In this document: in pieces, positions 8,461-18,577 of the stretch
How positions within the stretch are numbered: the stretch's first letter is position 1
Layout of the letters: every line of letters begins with the position of its first letter
DNA from: Spirobacillus cienkowskii
GTDB lineage: Bacteria; Bdellovibrionota_B; Oligoflexia; Silvanigrellales; Silvanigrellaceae
Assembly (NCBI RefSeq): GCF_037081835.1
Contig: NZ_CP146516.1
Span: 829,501-893,500 of the forward strand
DNA length: 64,000 nucleotides
Direction: 5' to 3'
Position numbers and translations under genes: made by a program
Notes under the pieces: generated by a model
Seen by the model: the letters and a program-made list of their open reading frames with translations, nothing else
Database searches by the model: none
What the model was told of the DNA's origin: nothing

Positions 8461-9480
8461 TGCCAGTTAATAGTTGAGAAAGTTATTGTGAGGCTTGAAG
8501 AAATAGCTCCAATTTGTTAAATAATTTTTGCACAAACAAAATTAACAAAGGAGCTACCAATGGACTGGCAGAGCCAACTCATCACTGTATACCTTACTAC
8601 CTGCGATTTCTTTTCTCAACTCTCTCCAACCTCTTTTTTAAAAATTAGTCCAAACTCAAATCCCTCGTTCACAGACCAAGAAGTCACCACTATTTACATC
8701 TTTGGAGTTTTAATGAAACAAAAAAATATAAAAGCTATTTTTAACTTCACTAAAAATTTTATTCCAAACTGGTTTCCTCACTTGCCTTCTTATGAAGGAT
8801 TTTTGTCAAGACTTAATAGCTTAAGTAAACTCTTTCCTGAACTTGCAAACTTTATTTTAAAAAATAATAAATTTAAAATCCCTAAAACAAAATCCAAACC
8901 TTTTATTCTTATTGACTCTTTACCTATTATACTCACAACTGGTTTTCGGGCGCACAAGTGCAATACTGCAAACGATATTTCTGCTATTGGCTATTGCTCT
9001 TCAAAAGATAAATTTTACTATGGGTTAAAACTTCATCTCGCTGCTTTGTTTCAAAATAAAAAACTTGCCGCACCTATTGATTTTAAAATCACACCCGCCG
9101 CAACTCACGACTTAACTGCTGTTAAGAATGATCTTTTAAACTTCAAACATTCGCAAATCTTTGCCGATCGTGCTTACTGTGACAAATCAACTAAAAAAAA
9201 CTTGAATCAAATAAACTCTAAATTACACACACCAATTAAACTCTCTCGGAATAAAAAAACTCTTTCTAGTGATGAGAAAGTTTATTCTAAATCTGTTAGC
9301 TCTATTCGGCAGTCCATTGAAATCCTTTTTAACTGGTTAATTGAATCCAGCGGTATTCAAATCGCATCAAAAGTTCGATCGACTAAAGGCCTTATCGTCC
9401 ATGTTTTCGGACGATTTTCTGCCTGCCTGTTTAACTACTTATTCAAATTCTAATTGATTTTTCTCAACTATTAATTGGCA
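8461..9480 (+). mobile_element. IS982-family insertion sequence, complete
   Basis: About 1.02 kb bounded by 21-bp inverted repeats that differ at one position: TGCCAGTTAATAGTTGAGAAA at the left and the complement of TGCCAATTAATAGTTGAGAAA at the right. They enclose one transposase gene. Both flanks begin with TTAATT-like sequence (ttaatta on the left, ttaattg on the right), a possible but imperfect target duplication in AT-rich DNA. The element looks intact and may be active. Confidence 0.85.
8560..9453 (+). CDS. IS982-family transposase
   Basis: A 297-residue DDE transposase of normal IS982 length. The first catalytic region is F-I-L-I-D-S-L-P-I near residue 120, followed by the family-typical G-Y-C-S-S-K-D-K-F-Y-Y-G-L-K-L-H-L. 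The second catalytic Asp is in I-F-A-D-R-A-Y-C-D near 207, and a C-terminal R-Q-S-I-E-I-L-F-N-W-L carries the likely Glu. A ribosome site (aaaggag) precedes the ATG. The reading frame is intact. Confidence 0.92.
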   Translation: MDWQSQLITVYLTTCDFFSQLSPTSFLKISPNSNPSFTDQEVTTIYIFGVLMKQKNIKAIFNFTKNFIPNWFPHLPSYEGFLSRLNSLSKLFPELANFILKNNKFKIPKTKSKPFILIDSLPIILTTGFRAHKCNTANDISAIGYCSSKDKFYYGLKLHLAALFQNKKLAAPIDFKITPAATHDLTAVKNDLLNFKHSQIFADRAYCDKSTKKNLNQINSKLHTPIKLSRNKKTLSSDEKVYSKSVSSIRQSIEILFNWLIESSGIQIASKVRSTKGLIVHVFGRFSACLFNYLFKF

Positions 9481-9682
9481 TTAATTGGTAATTATTAATT
9501 ACTATAAATAAATTAATGATCAAGAAGCTAAAAAAATATTTTTTAATTAATATTATCTATAAAAAGTGTTTTAGCAGGTTGAAACCCCAAAATAATAATT
9601 GATTTTAGAATAATTTCGTTTATTTATTTGTTTAGTAAAAAGAATTTTTTAACATATTCACTTCATTTATAAAGGGAGTAGG

Positions 9683-11347
9683 TTATTCTGTAACTTCTAG
9701 TTTATTTAGTGCAATATTTTTTGCATTCATACTTATCTTCCCTTCACCAGTTTCTACATCAAGTTGGTTTTCTTTTATTATAAATTTAATATTACTATCT
9801 TTTGCCTCAATTAAAAAGCTAGAATCATTTTCAAGATTAATTGCGATACCACTATTTTTTTCGTTTAAATTTTGAGGAATCGTATTTTTTGAGTTATACA
9901 AACAACCAATGACAATGGGTTGTTCAATATCATCATTTGCAAAAGTTACAATTATTTCATCACCAGGCTTAGGGATAAAAACCGAACCCGAATTTTGGCT
10001 TGCTAAAAATTGTGAAAGCCTTGCCCAAAGAAAGGGGCTGCATTCTTTTTCTTGAAGCTCCTCTTGCCATAAAAAACAGATTCCAATACGTAAACCATTT
10101 TTATCTTTTTCAATTTTTAAGTCGTCATCACTTTTCCCAAAAACTTTAGCCAAAATCGTTTGAGTAGGTTTGCTAATTTGAGTAGAAAAATTCACTAAAA
10201 AGGTGTAATCATCATGTTTTGGATACGCAATTGCATCTTGCGTAATTTGGGTAAAGGAGTTTTTATCCTTTTGAGTTGGAATCATCTCTTTGTTATAATT
10301 AAAAATAATTTTACTATGCAGCTTACAAACTAAAAAAACTGAGAACTTTGATTTATCTGAATAAAATCTAAAAGTTTCACCAATAGATAAAAATTTTTGT
10401 GATTCTACAAATGAGACTGTATTGCTGTTAGAAGCGTTTCTTTTAGAAATTATGTTAGGATAACTTGAATTTAGGCTAGAAATACAGTCTTTATATTTAT
10501 TAATATGATTAAAATGCTGCCAATTTAATTTTAATTTTTCTTTGTTTTCTTTGTAAAAATTAGACTCTTGTCCTTTAAAATCACTATTAGATTTATATAA
10601 AAATCCAAAATTTCTTTGGTCAAATCCAAATGATGTTGTTATCGTATTTACAGCCTTTAAATGATGCTGCATGTTTTTTTTATAAATATTAATATCTTGG
10701 TAGCTTGTTTCTTGTGGTGGCGTATATGGGACATATTTTTCAAATACATTTTCTATAATATCACTAATAAAAATATTTTCAGTATCCTTATTGATGTACA
10801 AAAAGAAGTTTAGCCCCTCTTCGTGAAGTAATTTTGTTAAAAATTCAAAATCAGATTCACCATATTGAATAATATTAGTTCTTGCTAATTGAGCTTCTTG
10901 CGTTGAGCATTCAAGTTTTAGATTAAGTTTTGGGTATTTTTTATTAAAAAAATCTATAATTTGTTTGAGTGAGCTATCAGTCCAGCATCTATAACCATTT
11001 GATTGTGTGAGCAACCAAAAATAAGGTCTTACTGTTACAATAATTTCTTGAAAACTATTGGTATTTAAAATTTCTGTAATAATACCAGAATAGAATTTGC
11101 AACTATTTTGATATTGTAGATGAATTTTAATTTGTTTAAATAGTAGCTCTGAAAGCAAATTTATGTTTAATAACTCAGTGTTTAATTTATTGTATGGTGT
11201 AATTATACTAAATTTTAATTCAAATAAATCAGAAATTCCTTCATTTATTATTTCTAGAGAGTTGATTAATATTTTTTCAATCTTATGATTTAAAAAATTG
11301 TCATTTTCAAAAAAAGTAATTTTCGCAAAATTTTGAGGATCAGTCAT
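9683..11347 (-). CDS. vgrG: T6SS spike protein VgrG (TssI)
   Basis: A 554-residue protein with the gp27-like N-terminal half. One segment, I-I-Q-Y-G-E-S-D-F-E-F-L-T-K-L-L-H-E-E-G near residues 160-180, is nearly diagnostic. The gp5/OB-like region follows, with P-F-L-W-A-R-L-S-Q, then F-I-P-K-P-G-D-E-I-I-V-T-F near 460 and D-I-E-Q-P-I-V-I-G-C-L-Y-N. The C-terminus is a short beta-helix needle with no added effector domain, so effectors must be separate proteins. The start codon overlaps the tssM stop (ATGA). No obvious effector or PAAR gene follows it. Confidence 0.92.
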   Translation of the reverse strand: MTDPQNFAKITFFENDNFLNHKIEKILINSLEIINEGISDLFELKFSIITPYNKLNTELLNINLLSELLFKQIKIHLQYQNSCKFYSGIITEILNTNSFQEIIVTVRPYFWLLTQSNGYRCWTDSSLKQIIDFFNKKYPKLNLKLECSTQEAQLARTNIIQYGESDFEFLTKLLHEEGLNFFLYINKDTENIFISDIIENVFEKYVPYTPPQETSYQDINIYKKNMQHHLKAVNTITTSFGFDQRNFGFLYKSNSDFKGQESNFYKENKEKLKLNWQHFNHINKYKDCISSLNSSYPNIISKRNASNSNTVSFVESQKFLSIGETFRFYSDKSKFSVFLVCKLHSKIIFNYNKEMIPTQKDKNSFTQITQDAIAYPKHDDYTFLVNFSTQISKPTQTILAKVFGKSDDDLKIEKDKNGLRIGICFLWQEELQEKECSPFLWARLSQFLASQNSGSVFIPKPGDEIIVTFANDDIEQPIVIGCLYNSKNTIPQNLNEKNSGIAINLENDSSFLIEAKDSNIKFIIKENQLDVETGEGKISMNAKNIALNKLEVTE

Positions 11348-14300
11348 ATTGAATCTCTTGAATTAGAAATGTTTATGGAATCGTTAAAATTGCTAGAAAC
11401 AGATTTTTTATCAAAATAAGGTGCTATAGTTGGAAAATTAGGAATCATAATTTTTTGATTTTTTAAGTTTTTTAAGGTAATAGTTGTATATAAAATAATA
11501 TTTTGTTTATTACTTAAGGGGATTTTAAATTGTAAAGTGTTGTTAAAGCATTTTGATACATTTGCTTTACATTCCGAGTAATCAAAAATTAATTTTATTA
11601 AACTCCACGAATCTTTTACATTAAAAATTACAGTATTGTTATCAATTAACACGTTTTTATCGCTAATATTCTTATTAATTTGATATTTTGAAGAATTTGC
11701 CAGTGTGACCGCAAATTTTATTGGTTCAGAGTATTTCCAAATAAAATTTGCAATATTTTTATTACCATATTCAGAGCCATAAATTCTATCAGCAGATTGA
11801 ATTGACCAATTAATTATCTGATTTGCAAGATTCTCGTGTTCAGTATTTGTTCTAAAATTAAAATCAACTTTAAAAGTTGGAGAATTTGTATTTCCGTCTT
11901 TGTCTGAGTTAATTTCTAAGAAGTCAACAATCAATTTCATATCTTTGATAAAATTTTGTATATCTTTTCTATCCTGAAGTGGATTATTTGTAGTTGTCAG
12001 TATAGGTAAATCTTGTTTTTCTAGTTTTTTAAATTCTGATATTACTAAACTTAAATCGTCGATAGAGTTTTGTAATAAATTTTTTGATTCATTGGCAAAT
12101 GGAAACTTTCCTGAGAGTAAGTTGTTAAACTTTAGCGCAAAATTATCATAATTTAAGAGAGCTTGATGCAGTAAAAGAGCTTTGCATTGATTACTGAGTG
12201 GGCTATATAATTTGTTAAGCTTAATTGCAAAAAAATCATCCGAATTCATTTTAATAATAGATGGTGGGTTTAAAGCAAAATTTTCGCAAGAATCAAGACG
12301 CAGTTGTGTCATGTTACTCGATATGTAGTTGAGAAAAAAGGAATATGTATTGGCTTCAGGCGTAGTTGCTAAGTTATTTCTTAAATTTAAAAGAATTAAT
12401 AATGCCTTATTATTTATCATTTTACCGCTAGATTTAAAATAGCAATCGTAAGCATTAAGCAGTGGAGCTATATTTTTGTTATAATATAATTCTAAGGAAC
12501 TTTTTTGATTGTTTAAAAATGTCTTAAGATCATCTTCAGAAGTAAAGCCAAATAAATCAAAAATAGGGGATGAATTTCCTTTCCATTTATGAAAATCAAT
12601 TGATTTTGGAATAAAAAAAGATGTGTTATTTAAATTCTGATAATAATTATTGATAAGAAAATCGATTTGCTGGGTAACAATAAAATTTAACTTACTGTAA
12701 AGCTCACTGGATGGACTTGATGCTAAAAGCTGGTTAGAAATTTGTTTTAAAATTGGAGCTGCTACCTGAATATTAGCCAAAAGCTTCTCATCATTATCTG
12801 GTGTTGTGTTGTCGCCTAGATTTTTATTTATACCTTCGCTTTTTAAAGCAAGAGGAAGATTTTCTTTCCAAAACTCATAATTTAAAGCAGAAGAAAATTT
12901 GTTTAAAAAGATTGTTAAAGAGTCTGGTATCTCTGGTGTTTTGATTGACTGTAGAGTTTGATAAAAACGTTCTGTAATTTGCAAGTTAGATTTTAGTCGT
13001 TCTGTATCCCAAAGAGAAGTCGGTGTATACTCAAAACTAGATTGTTTTAGAAAGCCACGTGGAGTGTTTTCGTTATCATAAAATTTTGGAAGTTCCTCTA
13101 GCTTGCCTAGCGATATCATAATTTGCTCAAGTGCAGGATTGATTGTTAAAGAATCTGATTCGTTAACAATAATTGGAAAAAATAAACCCAGAGGAGTTAT
13201 TCCTGAAAGCTTATATTTGAATTGAACTAAATTTTCTTCGGCGATTTCTGAGATTTTAGTTGCAATCGTTTTGTTAAAAATTGGATTTTGTTCGGTTTCT
13301 TTAATTAGCTCAACAATTTTGATTCCGTAAAATAAATCTATATCTTTTTGATTTTTTGGAATAGTTAAAAGTGAATTTTTTAATTGAGATAAATTAGTTG
13401 AAAGATTTTTTGCAAGAATAATAATGTTTTTATTTTTTTCGATTTCACTTTGTGTTTTTATTGAAATTAATGTGTCTTCAATTAATTTAGAATTTAAGTA
13501 AGCTTTATTTGTTTCGTTAAATTTATTAAAATAGGATTGAATTAAAAAATTTAAATTTTTATTAGATAGTTCATTAAAATCTTTTAAGTCAATATTTATA
13601 AAATGTGGCATTTCCTTAATGTTTAAAGAAGAAAATATATTTTTTTCAATAGAAATTTTTGAACTATTAATTTTAAATATAAAATTAGTCATTTCGCTTA
13701 AAGCAGTAGAATAGTTTTTGCTATCAGGATTTTGAAATGAAAAGTAAACATTATAAATGCTTTTATTTATTTTTATGAAATTTATGCAGTAATCTAGAAT
13801 TTCATCTGCGCTTTTATTATCAATATTGCTCTCTGAAAAAAGATTAGTAACTAATGATTTAAATTTATCAGTAATAATTTCATTTAAAAAATTAGCAAGA
13901 ATTTGGTTATATTTTTTTGATATTTCCTGGTTTGATTGCGATGACCAGGAAGGAAAGAGCAAAGCATGGTAGAGAGAGTTTTTTGTGATGGAGTCAGAAT
14001 CGTCTAAGAGTTCTTCTATCTTAACAGAGCTAATATCGGACGTTTTTTTGTATTCTTTAATGTATGTGCTTATTTTATGAAATTTACTAATGTAAAAATC
14101 TCGATTTGTTTGTAAAAAGTCGTTAGATGCAATAACTGCATATGTTGCAAAAAATAAATGCAAGGCTGTTATGAAAACCACTAAGCTTCTTGTTCTTAAT
14201 TTATTTGATACGTATTCTTTAGTAACATTTGAAAAATTAATTAAATTTTTAGAAAAATATTTAATCATGTTAAAAATATTTGAATCTTGATCATCAAAAT

Positions 14301-15225
14301 TAATAGGATTTTTTTGAAAGCAACTCATATTTATGACATAGTGATAATTGGTGTGTTCCTTATTTTTTTTATCAAAGCTTTTATAAAAGTAGTCTATGTA
14401 GTTTTTAGAAAAACAAAGAATGCTATGCTTAAGTTTATAAAAGAAGCAAATTGTACTTGACAAGTATTGCTGATTTAAAGTTTTTAAATACAATAAATTT
14501 TGTACCTCAAGAGCATTGACAGATAAATCTATCGATTTAATGAGTTCGCTATTTAAAGATTCTGAATTTTGGATAGTTTCATGTATAAAACAAAAGTACG
14601 GACTTTTATCTTGTTCCATGGTGTGGGATGAAGAACAAAACTGAGGTATTTCATTGATTTTTGAGCGGTCAATAAAAAATAGAGGTATTTTAGACTTTAG
14701 TTTTAAACTAATACGTCTGTATAATTTTGAAAAAATTTGAGCTTCTTCTGAAATTTCTTTTAAATTAATATTGTTGTTACTAAATGCCGATTCGCTTGGA
14801 AAAAATATAATTCCATCGAGCATAATACTTGTTCTGCTGCTAACAATTTTATTAATATTATATTTTAACCTGTGGTCATTATTAATTAAAATATTTTCAT
14901 TAAAAAATAAATAGTTAACTGAGTTTACTGTTAACATTTCAAATGGAATTTTTTCATCCGTTAAAAGATTATTTGCAAATTCTCCATTTTGAACTTTGAG
15001 TATTTCATGATAAAGTTCATTTGTATTTTTTCCGATAAGAAAAAATAAATTTTTTGAATGCAATTTATTTTTATTTTTTCTTATATGATAACAGTCATAT
15101 AAGAAGGTTTTAATTTTTTCGTTTTTAATAAATTTTGATATATCAGGATTTATCTGGATATATAAAAAGTAAGTTATTGCAGCTAAAGCTACGATTGTTA
15201 AAATATAAATTATAACTAAAGACAT
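11344..15225 (-). CDS. tssM: T6SS inner-membrane complex protein TssM (IcmF-like), divergent
   Basis: The 1293-residue protein starts at the ATG at 15225 (ggaac upstream), preferred to a TTG four codons earlier. There is a membrane helix at residues about 2-24 and another near 355-375 (VVFITALHLFFATYAVIA), followed by a very long periplasmic region ending in a beta-rich tail. That topology and the position between tssL and vgrG identify TssM. The cytoplasmic domain has only L-I-G-K-N-T-N-E where other TssM proteins often have a Walker A loop, so NTP binding looks lost. TssM links TssL to TssJ across the envelope. Confidence 0.85.
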   Translation of the reverse strand: MSLVIIYILTIVALAAITYFLYIQINPDISKFIKNEKIKTFLYDCYHIRKNKNKLHSKNLFFLIGKNTNELYHEILKVQNGEFANNLLTDEKIPFEMLTVNSVNYLFFNENILINNDHRLKYNINKIVSSRTSIMLDGIIFFPSESAFSNNNINLKEISEEAQIFSKLYRRISLKLKSKIPLFFIDRSKINEIPQFCSSSHTMEQDKSPYFCFIHETIQNSESLNSELIKSIDLSVNALEVQNLLYLKTLNQQYLSSTICFFYKLKHSILCFSKNYIDYFYKSFDKKNKEHTNYHYVINMSCFQKNPINFDDQDSNIFNMIKYFSKNLINFSNVTKEYVSNKLRTRSLVVFITALHLFFATYAVIASNDFLQTNRDFYISKFHKISTYIKEYKKTSDISSVKIEELLDDSDSITKNSLYHALLFPSWSSQSNQEISKKYNQILANFLNEIITDKFKSLVTNLFSESNIDNKSADEILDYCINFIKINKSIYNVYFSFQNPDSKNYSTALSEMTNFIFKINSSKISIEKNIFSSLNIKEMPHFINIDLKDFNELSNKNLNFLIQSYFNKFNETNKAYLNSKLIEDTLISIKTQSEIEKNKNIIILAKNLSTNLSQLKNSLLTIPKNQKDIDLFYGIKIVELIKETEQNPIFNKTIATKISEIAEENLVQFKYKLSGITPLGLFFPIIVNESDSLTINPALEQIMISLGKLEELPKFYDNENTPRGFLKQSSFEYTPTSLWDTERLKSNLQITERFYQTLQSIKTPEIPDSLTIFLNKFSSALNYEFWKENLPLALKSEGINKNLGDNTTPDNDEKLLANIQVAAPILKQISNQLLASSPSSELYSKLNFIVTQQIDFLINNYYQNLNNTSFFIPKSIDFHKWKGNSSPIFDLFGFTSEDDLKTFLNNQKSSLELYYNKNIAPLLNAYDCYFKSSGKMINNKALLILLNLRNNLATTPEANTYSFFLNYISSNMTQLRLDSCENFALNPPSIIKMNSDDFFAIKLNKLYSPLSNQCKALLLHQALLNYDNFALKFNNLLSGKFPFANESKNLLQNSIDDLSLVISEFKKLEKQDLPILTTTNNPLQDRKDIQNFIKDMKLIVDFLEINSDKDGNTNSPTFKVDFNFRTNTEHENLANQIINWSIQSADRIYGSEYGNKNIANFIWKYSEPIKFAVTLANSSKYQINKNISDKNVLIDNNTVIFNVKDSWSLIKLIFDYSECKANVSKCFNNTLQFKIPLSNKQNIILYTTITLKNLKNQKIMIPNFPTIAPYFDKKSVSSNFNDSINISNSRDSI

Positions 15226-15250
15226 GTTAAGTTCCAATTAATATAAATTA

Positions 15251-16003
15251 TTAAAAAATATTATTAAAAATAATATTTTTATTATTACTCCAGATAAAAG
15301 CAGATAATAATAAAAAAGAAACTAATATAATTAAATTTATGGCAAAAATTGTATAGTTAATTTTTTTATTTTTCTCATCAAAATTATTTTCGTTAATGAT
15401 AAAGTTATTTTCTGGAAGAATAACATTACAGTCAACAATTTTTTCGTAATTGCCTTCATCATAAAATTGCAAAAGATCAGATTTAATTTGCTCAATTCTT
15501 TCTTGATATTCTTGAAGGTGATATTTACCTCTAAAACCAGAGCATAAACATAAGTAATAACACATAGCAAGACTTCTAAATTTGTAGTCTCTATCAATCA
15601 TAATTTTTTGACAATGTTCAAAAAATAAATCGCCACTAGATCTTGAAGAAAAAATATGATTTTCAAGAGTCATGTTTGACCATATTTTTCTTCCTTCCCA
15701 GTTGGTCGTTATTAATATTTCATCAATTAACGAAACAAGCGCATAGTGTAAAAGCTCAATGATTTTTGTTCCTGAGTATTTTTTACTAGTTTTTAAAAAA
15801 TCAATTCTTTTACTGATATACTCTTCAATATCTCTAGAAATTTCTTGACAGTTATCTTGAGTAAAATTTGAAACTTCTTCCGAGTTATAATTTATGTTAT
15901 GCTTCAAATTGCTTACAATATTATTAAAATAATAAATAATATCCTGGGTTATAAATATAATATTTTCATTATGTGATGAAATTATTTGTTTATTTTGGAT
16001 CAT
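15251..16003 (-). CDS. tssL: T6SS inner-membrane protein TssL (DotU-like)
   Basis: A 250-residue protein with the DotU-type cytoplasmic domain: A-L-V-S-L-I-D-E-I-L-I, then W-E-G-R-K-I-W-S near residues 90-110, and S-G-D-L-F-F-E-H-C. One C-terminal membrane helix (about 218-238) is followed by a short tail. There is no peptidoglycan-binding OmpA domain, so this is the short TssL type. Its start overlaps the tssK stop (ATGA), and tssM begins 25 bases downstream. TssL recruits the baseplate via TssK. Confidence 0.92.
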   Translation of the reverse strand: MIQNKQIISSHNENIIFITQDIIYYFNNIVSNLKHNINYNSEEVSNFTQDNCQEISRDIEEYISKRIDFLKTSKKYSGTKIIELLHYALVSLIDEILITTNWEGRKIWSNMTLENHIFSSRSSGDLFFEHCQKIMIDRDYKFRSLAMCYYLCLCSGFRGKYHLQEYQERIEQIKSDLLQFYDEGNYEKIVDCNVILPENNFIINENNFDEKNKKINYTIFAINLIILVSFLLLSAFIWSNNKNIIFNNIF

Positions 16004-17355
16004 TTTATTTTCCTAGAGTAAAGATATATTTCATCAGGTGGATTTGCTTTACTGTCGTGTGTACTTGGTGAAATAATTATTGATCCCTTTTCTTTTATAA
16101 AATTTTCGATTTTAACATAAGTTAGATAAATATTTCTTTTAGATACAAGGCCTTCATAATTTTTTATTATGGAACGACTATAACCAAGCGATCTTCTCTC
16201 CAGAGATAGGTCGAGATCTTCCTCTTCGCAAATAATTGCAGATTTAATCCATTGTTCAAATTGTTCGCTAGATGTAGAATAATTTTTCTTGAAACCAAGC
16301 AATATATGAGTGTGATTGTCTAAAGTATCATTTTGCACATTAAGAGTTAATTTGAATTTGTTATCAATTTTAATTAATTTTGAAATTGAAAAGCCACTTG
16401 GGACTTCTTTTTCTAAAAATTCAATAATATTTTTTTTGATCTTTTCAAAACAAATAAGCATATTAAAATGATCATACTCAATTAATAATTGAGGTTTTTC
16501 ATCAAAATCATTAGATGTAATTTGACCACAAGTATTGTATAACTGCAAATAAACAAAAAAAGGATGAACTTTTTTTGAGTTGATAGTTGCTTCTAATAGA
16601 GGAATAGAAGATTTTAAACTTTTAAGTAATAATAATTTTTTTATGTACGAATTTTCATAAACTTCTGAATTGTATTTAGCAATATCTTCTAAAATATCTT
16701 GAATTTTATATCTTATAATTTGGCAAATGGTATTGCATATTTCCCATACTAAAGAGTTTTTTTGAATAAAAGTAGTAGGAAGTGCAAAAGGAAAAGATTT
16801 ATAAAAACTGTTTTCAATATAAATCTTTGCAATTGGTAGTGCATTGAATTGTGGTGTTAATTCTTGCTCAATAAAAAAGAATACTTGAGGTTTAATACGT
16901 GGTATATAAATTTCGTCATCACCTGTGTTTTCGTCATAACAATGTGATTCAAATTGTGTTGAATTAAATTTAGTATACTTTTTATTCGCATTAAAATTCT
17001 TAATATCTGATTTTGGATTACAAAGATAAATGGTTAAATATTTTTTTGAATCAAGTAACTCTTTATATTGAGTCAGATTATACTCTAAAGAGAAATTATC
17101 AATAGAACAATTATAATAATAGGTTAGGCCATCTTGAAAAATGCATTCTAGTTCTTCAATTTTTAGAATTCCATTTGCAAAAAAATTTTTATCATATTTG
17201 AAAGTTTTTATCCCATATGGATATGGGCAATTTTGAAAAACATGATAAAAAGGAATATTTTCAGAGCGCTTAAAGGCTTGTTGAAAATGTTGAGGCGAAA
17301 GAAGCATTCCATCGTGCCACATAATTTGTTCAGGTATGTTTTTTAAATTTTTCAT
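16000..17355 (-). CDS. tssK: T6SS baseplate connector TssK
   Basis: This 451-residue protein begins with the TssK signature I-M-W-H-D-G-M-L-L-S-P-Q-H-F-Q-Q near residue 12 and has the usual family length. TssK joins the TssEFG wedges to the TssL/TssM membrane complex. A clear aagga ribosome site lies upstream of the ATG, and the stop overlaps tssL by 4 bases. It follows the unrecognised beta-rich gene by 14 bases. Confidence 0.95.
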   Translation of the reverse strand: MKNLKNIPEQIMWHDGMLLSPQHFQQAFKRSENIPFYHVFQNCPYPYGIKTFKYDKNFFANGILKIEELECIFQDGLTYYYNCSIDNFSLEYNLTQYKELLDSKKYLTIYLCNPKSDIKNFNANKKYTKFNSTQFESHCYDENTGDDEIYIPRIKPQVFFFIEQELTPQFNALPIAKIYIENSFYKSFPFALPTTFIQKNSLVWEICNTICQIIRYKIQDILEDIAKYNSEVYENSYIKKLLLLKSLKSSIPLLEATINSKKVHPFFVYLQLYNTCGQITSNDFDEKPQLLIEYDHFNMLICFEKIKKNIIEFLEKEVPSGFSISKLIKIDNKFKLTLNVQNDTLDNHTHILLGFKKNYSTSSEQFEQWIKSAIICEEEDLDLSLERRSLGYSRSIIKNYEGLVSKRNIYLTYVKIENFIKEKGSIIISPSTHDSKANPPDEIYLYSRKIK

Positions 17356-17369
17356 GCGTGTTCCTTAAC

Positions 17370-17951
17370 TTATAAAAAATTATAAGAAATTGATAGAATA
17401 CCTTCTAAACCAGAGGCTTGTTCTGACAAATCTTTAGAATCATTAGAAAAAACAAAATTGTAACCACCACCTATATTAAACTTAAAATTTTCAGAGATAT
17501 TTGTTTCTAGGCTTAATTCTGGTTTGACAGACCAAAAAAATATTGAAATAGGAGATATTGTTAAATTACTTTCTTTGTTACCAGAGGCTTTTCCCATGCT
17601 ACCATAAACCTTAATTTTTGGGTGAACAACTGAAGCGGCAAAAGGAATAACTGCAAAAGCGTTGCCGCAATTCCAAAAATCTTTGATTTGAATAGTTTTA
17701 TTTTTGTTAATAAAAAACTTTTGTGGAATCGTTTTACAAAAAATTGAGGCTTGAAAGTAATGATTTAGTTCAATGCCAAACTCAGGTGTTAGAGTAAGTA
17801 TATTTTGGTTTAAAATTCTTGAATAACCTAAGTTTTGATTAAAATAAACATGATAGCTTTGGTTTTCCTGTTTTTTAGAAATTTCAGAGATTAAATTTTG
17901 TTGAATATATATACTGTTACTTTCTGGAATTTTATACATATCTGCGTTCAT
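17370..17951 (-). CDS. Unrecognised beta-rich protein encoded between tssJ and tssK
   Basis: A 193-residue product from the ATG at 17951 (agga 9 bases upstream); a TTG at 17960 overlapping the tssJ-like stop is the alternative. The sequence is predicted beta-strand throughout and ends in aromatic, alternating strands (Y-N-F-V-F, then S-I-S-Y-N-F-L), which resembles the last strand of an outer-membrane barrel. However, there is no N-terminal signal peptide, which argues against a barrel unless the start is misjudged. Its place inside the tssJ-K-L-M operon suggests a role in this T6SS. I do not recognise the family. Confidence 0.6.
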   Translation of the reverse strand: MNADMYKIPESNSIYIQQNLISEISKKQENQSYHVYFNQNLGYSRILNQNILTLTPEFGIELNHYFQASIFCKTIPQKFFINKNKTIQIKDFWNCGNAFAVIPFAASVVHPKIKVYGSMGKASGNKESNLTISPISIFFWSVKPELSLETNISENFKFNIGGGYNFVFSNDSKDLSEQASGLEGILSISYNFL

Positions 17952-17956
17952 TATTT

Positions 17957-18577
17957 TCAATCCTGTTTATAGTTAATCCCAGATTCATAAAAACTTATAA
18001 TAAGATTTTTATAAGGATTTATTGTAATAGGAGGTAAATTTAAATTATTATAAAGTCTATTAAATAAAAATGCGCCTGCAGCACCAGAATTTATATCTAT
18101 TAAGTATGAATTGTTTTCGTAATCAGGGGTCAGTTCAAAGTGTAAAATTTGAACATCAGAGGAGTTTTTAAGTTGTTTGGCAATAACAGAATCCGCTGAA
18201 AACCAGTCTTGATTTGTGAGAGAGCTAAATTTTTCAAGAGTTTTTTGGTTATAAACAACAGCTATTTCAGAAATAATTGCCGAATTGTGATTTGCATTTT
18301 GTTGAACCAAAAACTGCACTGAGCAAACTCTTCCAAATAATCTATCAAACATGTTTCCTGGTTTATTAACGGGTTTGCTCTTTGATTCAGAGGTTTTATC
18401 GGATTCATTTGATTCTAAGTTCTCGGAAATTTTTTTTATATTATCATATTGTTGTATTAAATTTTCTTGGGCATATATATAATTGTTTGCAGTAATATTT
18501 AACAAAAATGCTGATAAATAAAAATAATTAAAAAATTTAACTAATAATTGAGTAATATTATAACTTAACATTTTCAT
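17957..18577 (-). CDS. tssJ: TssJ-like periplasmic T6SS protein lacking a lipobox
   Basis: A 206-residue protein beginning with a hydrophobic segment (residues about 15-35) and an A-x-A-type end (…YIYAQE), a standard signal peptide with no Cys for lipidation. After a polar linker, the domain contains I-S-E-I-A-V-V-Y-N-Q-K-T-L-E-K-F followed by Q-D-W-F-S-A-D-S, resembling the V-x-V-Y-x-L-K…F…A-D-F-F pattern of TssJ. TssJ normally is an outer-membrane lipoprotein that binds the TssM C-terminus. Position at the head of the operon fits. The missing lipid anchor is the odd point. Confidence 0.6.
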   Translation of the reverse strand: MKMLSYNITQLLVKFFNYFYLSAFLLNITANNYIYAQENLIQQYDNIKKISENLESNESDKTSESKSKPVNKPGNMFDRLFGRVCSVQFLVQQNANHNSAIISEIAVVYNQKTLEKFSSLTNQDWFSADSVIAKQLKNSSDVQILHFELTPDYENNSYLIDINSGAAGAFLFNRLYNNLNLPPITINPYKNLIISFYESGINYKQD

